Source: an uncultured Alphaproteobacteria bacterium (GTDB lineage Bacteria > Pseudomonadota > Alphaproteobacteria > Micropepsales > Micropepsaceae). From it: a DNA stretch of 15,058 nucleotides. Position numbers and translations under genes: made by a program. The DNA is taken from the NCBI GenBank assembly GCA_903922545.1, contig CAIXUE010000018.1:1-15058 (forward strand), written 5' to 3'. Below the pieces are notes generated by a model. It saw only the letters and a program-made list of their open reading frames with translations, was not told the origin of the DNA and made no database searches. Of the stretch, positions 12,867 to 15,058 are shown piece after piece (positions within the stretch are counted from its first letter, which is position 1; the number at the start of each line of letters is the position of its first letter).

Positions 12867-13652
12867 TTACTGGGCATTGGGATCCTGCGCCTGGGCAGCG
12901 GGCAACTGGGCCTGCTGCGCCGGGGCGGCGTCGGCAGAAGCCGGCTGGTCCAAAGGAGCCTGCAGCTGCGGCGCCAAGGTGCGCGGAGCAGCATTGTCGG
13001 CCACAGCGGCGGTGGGCTGGCTGGTCTGACCCGACACATCAGGCGCGGTCAGCGGCTGCTGCATCGCGGTCTGGCTGGCGGGAGCGGACTGTTCCGGAGC
13101 CGGCGCCGAATCCGGCGTCAGGGTCATCGGAGCGTTGATCGCCGGATCGGCCGCAGCAGACTGCTGCGGAGCGGCCGGCGCAATCGCCGCCGTATCATTT
13201 GCCGGCGCCACAGCATTGCTGTCGCTATCCGCCGACTTGATCACGCGATGGCTGGGCGCGGCCGGCGTCGAGGCCGGTGTGGTCGCGGCGCTGTTGTCCG
13301 GCGCGGAGACAGGCGGCGGGGCCGAAGCGGTCTGAACCGGCGCCGCGCTGGTTTGCGGCTTGTTCAACGCCACCTGCTGAGAGGGCTCGGTCGTACGCGA
13401 CGACATATCATAGGCATAAATGCCGCCACCGATGATCAGCAGGCCCACGACAGCGCCGCCGACAATCTTGGCGATGTTGTTGGTTTCATCTTCGTCCGAC
13501 TCCACACGGAAGGGCCGCAGGCCCGGTGCGGTTTCTTCGCGTGCCTGTTCTCGGTCGAGCAGAACCGGCTGCGACAGGTCATAAGAATCGGGACGCACGC
13601 CGGCGATATTGGCGGCGCTGGTGTTGGGATCTTTGCCAAAATCACGCATCAT
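12867..13652 (-). CDS. Single-pass membrane protein with long Pro/Ala/Gln-rich tail, not recognised
   Basis: I do not recognise a family. The 261-residue protein starts MMRDFGKDPNTSAANIAGVRPDSY. It has an acidic cytoplasmic-looking segment (VESDEDETNN, about 50-59), one membrane helix at about 60-80 (IAKIVGGAVVGLLIIGGGIYA), then about 180 residues of low-complexity Ala/Pro/Gln/Ser/Thr with no predicted fold. By the positive-inside rule (few charges on either side) the tail is probably periplasmic. It has no cysteine. The start at 13652 is set by a strong AGGAGG 7 bases upstream; reading further to a TTG at 13730 has no support. It is a single gene on the minus strand, 166 bases after hisN and convergent with the lysophospholipase gene. 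The layout recalls envelope-spanning linker or scaffold proteins, but there is no domain to assign a role. Confidence 0.75.
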   Translation of the reverse strand: MMRDFGKDPNTSAANIAGVRPDSYDLSQPVLLDREQAREETAPGLRPFRVESDEDETNNIAKIVGGAVVGLLIIGGGIYAYDMSSRTTEPSQQVALNKPQTSAAPVQTASAPPPVSAPDNSAATTPASTPAAPSHRVIKSADSDSNAVAPANDTAAIAPAAPQQSAAADPAINAPMTLTPDSAPAPEQSAPASQTAMQQPLTAPDVSGQTSQPTAAVADNAAPRTLAPQLQAPLDQPASADAAPAQQAQLPAAQAQDPNAQ

Positions 13653-13818
13653 GAGATTTCCTCCTACAGAGTTTTGCATCTGGGAAGGCAACGCGGTGCG
13701 TGGGCCTTGGGTTTCGTGCTCGCTAAACAAGGGCGAAAATGCGGCGAAGCTTGTGGCACGCAGCCGGTTTTGCGGCGTGCGTGTCTTTTTTCCGCCATGT
13801 TTCCAGACGCTACGCGGC

Positions 13819-14610
13819 TTAACCCGCGAGAAGCTTCATCGCTTGCGCATGCACGCGCGCATCGCCCGCCGCCAAAATGGTTTTGCCCGAAGCACACGAG
13901 CCGCCATCCCAACTGGTCATCAATCCGCCCGCGCCTTGCACCAGCGGAATAAGCGCCGCCGCGTCCCAGGCGTGAAAGCCTGCTTCAATAATCAGATCAA
14001 CAAAGCCCAGCGCCAGCGCGGCAAAGAGATAGCAATCCCCGCCATAGCGCGTCATGCGAGTTTTTTCCTGTACGCGCGAGAAGGCGCCCAGCTGTGCCGG
14101 CGAAAAATAACTGGAAGGATCGGTGGCGCAGAGTATCGCATCCGACAGCGACGGGCAGGCGCGGGTTTTAAGCGCGCGGGATTTTCCATCCTGAATCAGC
14201 CGGGCTTCACCATTCACGCCCACAAAGCGTTCGCCCAGCACGGGCTGGTCAAGGATGCCCAAAACCGGCGCGCCGTTTTTCTCCAGCGCGATCAGCGAGC
14301 CCCATTCATGCCGCCCGGTGATAAAGGCGCGCGTGCCATCCACCGGATCCAGCACCCAGCGATAAGGGCTGGTGCCTTTGGTTTCGCCATATTCCTCGCC
14401 CAGGATGGCATCGTCGGGGCGTTCGCTGCCGATCAGCTCGCGCAGGGCGCGTTCGGCGCCCTTATCGGCTTCGGTGACGGGATCAAAAGCGTGTTCGCCC
14501 TGTTTGTGCGCCACGGCGATGGGCTGGCGGAAAAACGGCCGGATCACCGCCCCGCTGGCATCGGCGAGGCGATGGGCGAAGGCGATCAGATCGGCGTCAA
14601 CCGCGCTCAT
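13819..14610 (-). CDS. hisN: Histidinol-phosphatase, inositol monophosphatase family
   Basis: The 263-residue protein belongs to the Mg-dependent IMPase fold. Metal and phosphate-binding motifs are all present: DPVTEADKGAE at 43-53, GEEYG at 71-75 (Glu72), WVLDPVDGTRAFITG at 85-99 (Asp88, Asp91) and HAWDAAALIPLVQGAGG at 213-229 (Asp216). The form DPVDGTRAFITGRHEWGSLIAL is that of the HisN group, which removes phosphate from L-histidinol phosphate in the next-to-last stages of histidine synthesis. A general inositol-phosphatase or CysQ role is less likely but cannot be excluded. The length fits the family (about 255-270). The ATG overlaps the typA stop by one base (TGATG), so it is probably translated by coupling. 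No clear terminator follows; a short hairpin (CGCGG/CCGCG) spans the stop codon without a T-tract. Confidence 0.88.
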   Translation of the reverse strand: MSAVDADLIAFAHRLADASGAVIRPFFRQPIAVAHKQGEHAFDPVTEADKGAERALRELIGSERPDDAILGEEYGETKGTSPYRWVLDPVDGTRAFITGRHEWGSLIALEKNGAPVLGILDQPVLGERFVGVNGEARLIQDGKSRALKTRACPSLSDAILCATDPSSYFSPAQLGAFSRVQEKTRMTRYGGDCYLFAALALGFVDLIIEAGFHAWDAAALIPLVQGAGGLMTSWDGGSCASGKTILAAGDARVHAQAMKLLAG

Positions 14611-15058
14611 CAGGCATCTGCTTTGGCACGCTTGCGCAGATGCGGTTTCAGCATGCGCTTGCGGATGCGGATGTTCAGCGGCGTCACTTCGACCAGCTCG
14701 TCGTCCTGGATATAGGCCATCGCCTGTTCCAGGGTCATCGGCACGATGGGCGTCAGCTTGACGGCTTCGTCCTTCGACGTGGTGCGAATGTTGGTGAGCT
14801 GCTTGGAGCGCAGCGGGTTCACATCCAGGTCATTGTCCTTGGCGTTCTGGCCGATGACCATGCCTTCATAGACCTTGGCGCCGGTGCTGATGAAAAGCTT
14901 GCCGCGCTCTTCCAGATACCAGAGGCCATAGGTGACGGCTTCGCCCTGCTCGGTCGAAATCAGCACGCCGTTGATGCGCCCGCCCACGCTGCCCTTGTGC
15001 GGGGCATATTCCAGGAACATGCGGTTCATCACGCCGGTGCCGCGGGTGTCCGTCAGGA
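14610..15058 (-). CDS. typA: Ribosome-associated GTPase TypA/BipA, C-terminal part (5' end outside window)
   Basis: The open frame runs off the right edge, so only the last 148 residues are visible. They match the C-terminal part of TypA: TDTRGTGVMNRMFLEYAPHKG at the edge, then NGVLISTEQGEAVTYGLWYLEERGKLFI, GMVIGQNAKDNDLDVNPLRSKQLTNIR, and a basic end (TPLNIRIRKRMLKPHLRKRAKADA). This part includes most of the TypA-specific C-terminal domain. The full protein is normally about 605 residues, with an EF-Tu/EF-G-like GTPase domain at the N-terminus. TypA binds ribosomes and helps 50S assembly and growth under cold or other stress. It is followed by hisN with a one-base overlap on the same strand. 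No frameshift or internal stop is seen. Confidence 0.95.
   Translation of the reverse strand, partial: LTDTRGTGVMNRMFLEYAPHKGSVGGRINGVLISTEQGEAVTYGLWYLEERGKLFISTGAKVYEGMVIGQNAKDNDLDVNPLRSKQLTNIRTTSKDEAVKLTPIVPMTLEQAMAYIQDDELVEVTPLNIRIRKRMLKPHLRKRAKADA

Noticed and set aside
13756..13791. Terminator-like hairpin with T-run on the plus strand
   Set aside because: GCACGC/GCGTGC followed by a T6 run suggests a plus-strand terminator, but no plus-strand gene leads into it and the stem is broken by bulges. The neighbouring genes are on the minus strand.
1..15058. Mobile element, phage, CRISPR or defence system
   Set aside because: No transposase, integrase, terminal repeats, direct-repeat array or toxin-antitoxin pair was seen. 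Base composition looks even and most genes are core or envelope functions.

Overview
This 15 kb window is high-GC chromosomal DNA and reads as ordinary core or near-core gene content of an alphaproteobacterium. The pointers are an RpoH-type promoter and probable RNA thermometer ahead of an IbpA-like small heat-shock protein, an alphaproteobacterial-style lysophospholipase (TEFIEKYFE motif), a TonB-ExbB-ExbD-ExbD cluster whose ExbB has a signal peptide, and an autotransporter barrel ending in LLGRI. A Rhizomicrobium- or sphingomonad-like relative is a guess; the sequence alone does not fix the genus. I found no tRNA, rRNA, CRISPR array, insertion sequence, integrase or phage gene, and no convincing new multi-gene system. 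The points of interest are regulatory arrangements and a few protein oddities.

Region 1 (about 88-4010, minus strand) is an energy-transduction operon in the order tonB, exbB, exbD, a second exbD, and a secreted repeat-rich protein of unknown function, ending at a strong intrinsic terminator. ExbB and ExbD would use the proton gradient to energise TonB, which drives outer-membrane TonB-dependent transporters (none is encoded here). A 657 bp non-coding stretch (3867-4523) separates it from the plus-strand glyoxalase I gene gloA.

Region 2 (4524-10275) holds gloA, then a large convergent autotransporter (5004-8726, minus, probable TTG start), then a divergent plus-strand pentapeptide-repeat protein. 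A 19-bp motif upstream of the autotransporter recurs upstream of tonB in the same orientation.

Region 3 (10272-12838) holds an HSL-family esterase that overlaps the pentapeptide gene tail to tail, an Hsp20 gene, and a lysophospholipase-like hydrolase divergent from hsp20. The intergenic region between the last two contains two back-to-back heat-shock-type promoters whose -35 boxes form one palindrome. The hsp20 leader can fold so that its Shine-Dalgarno is paired, as in ROSE-type thermometers. A bidirectional terminator closes the lysophospholipase gene.

Region 4 (12867-15058, minus) holds an unrecognised single-pass membrane protein with a long Pro/Ala/Gln-rich tail, and the pair typA (partial, running off the right edge) and hisN, which overlap by one base.
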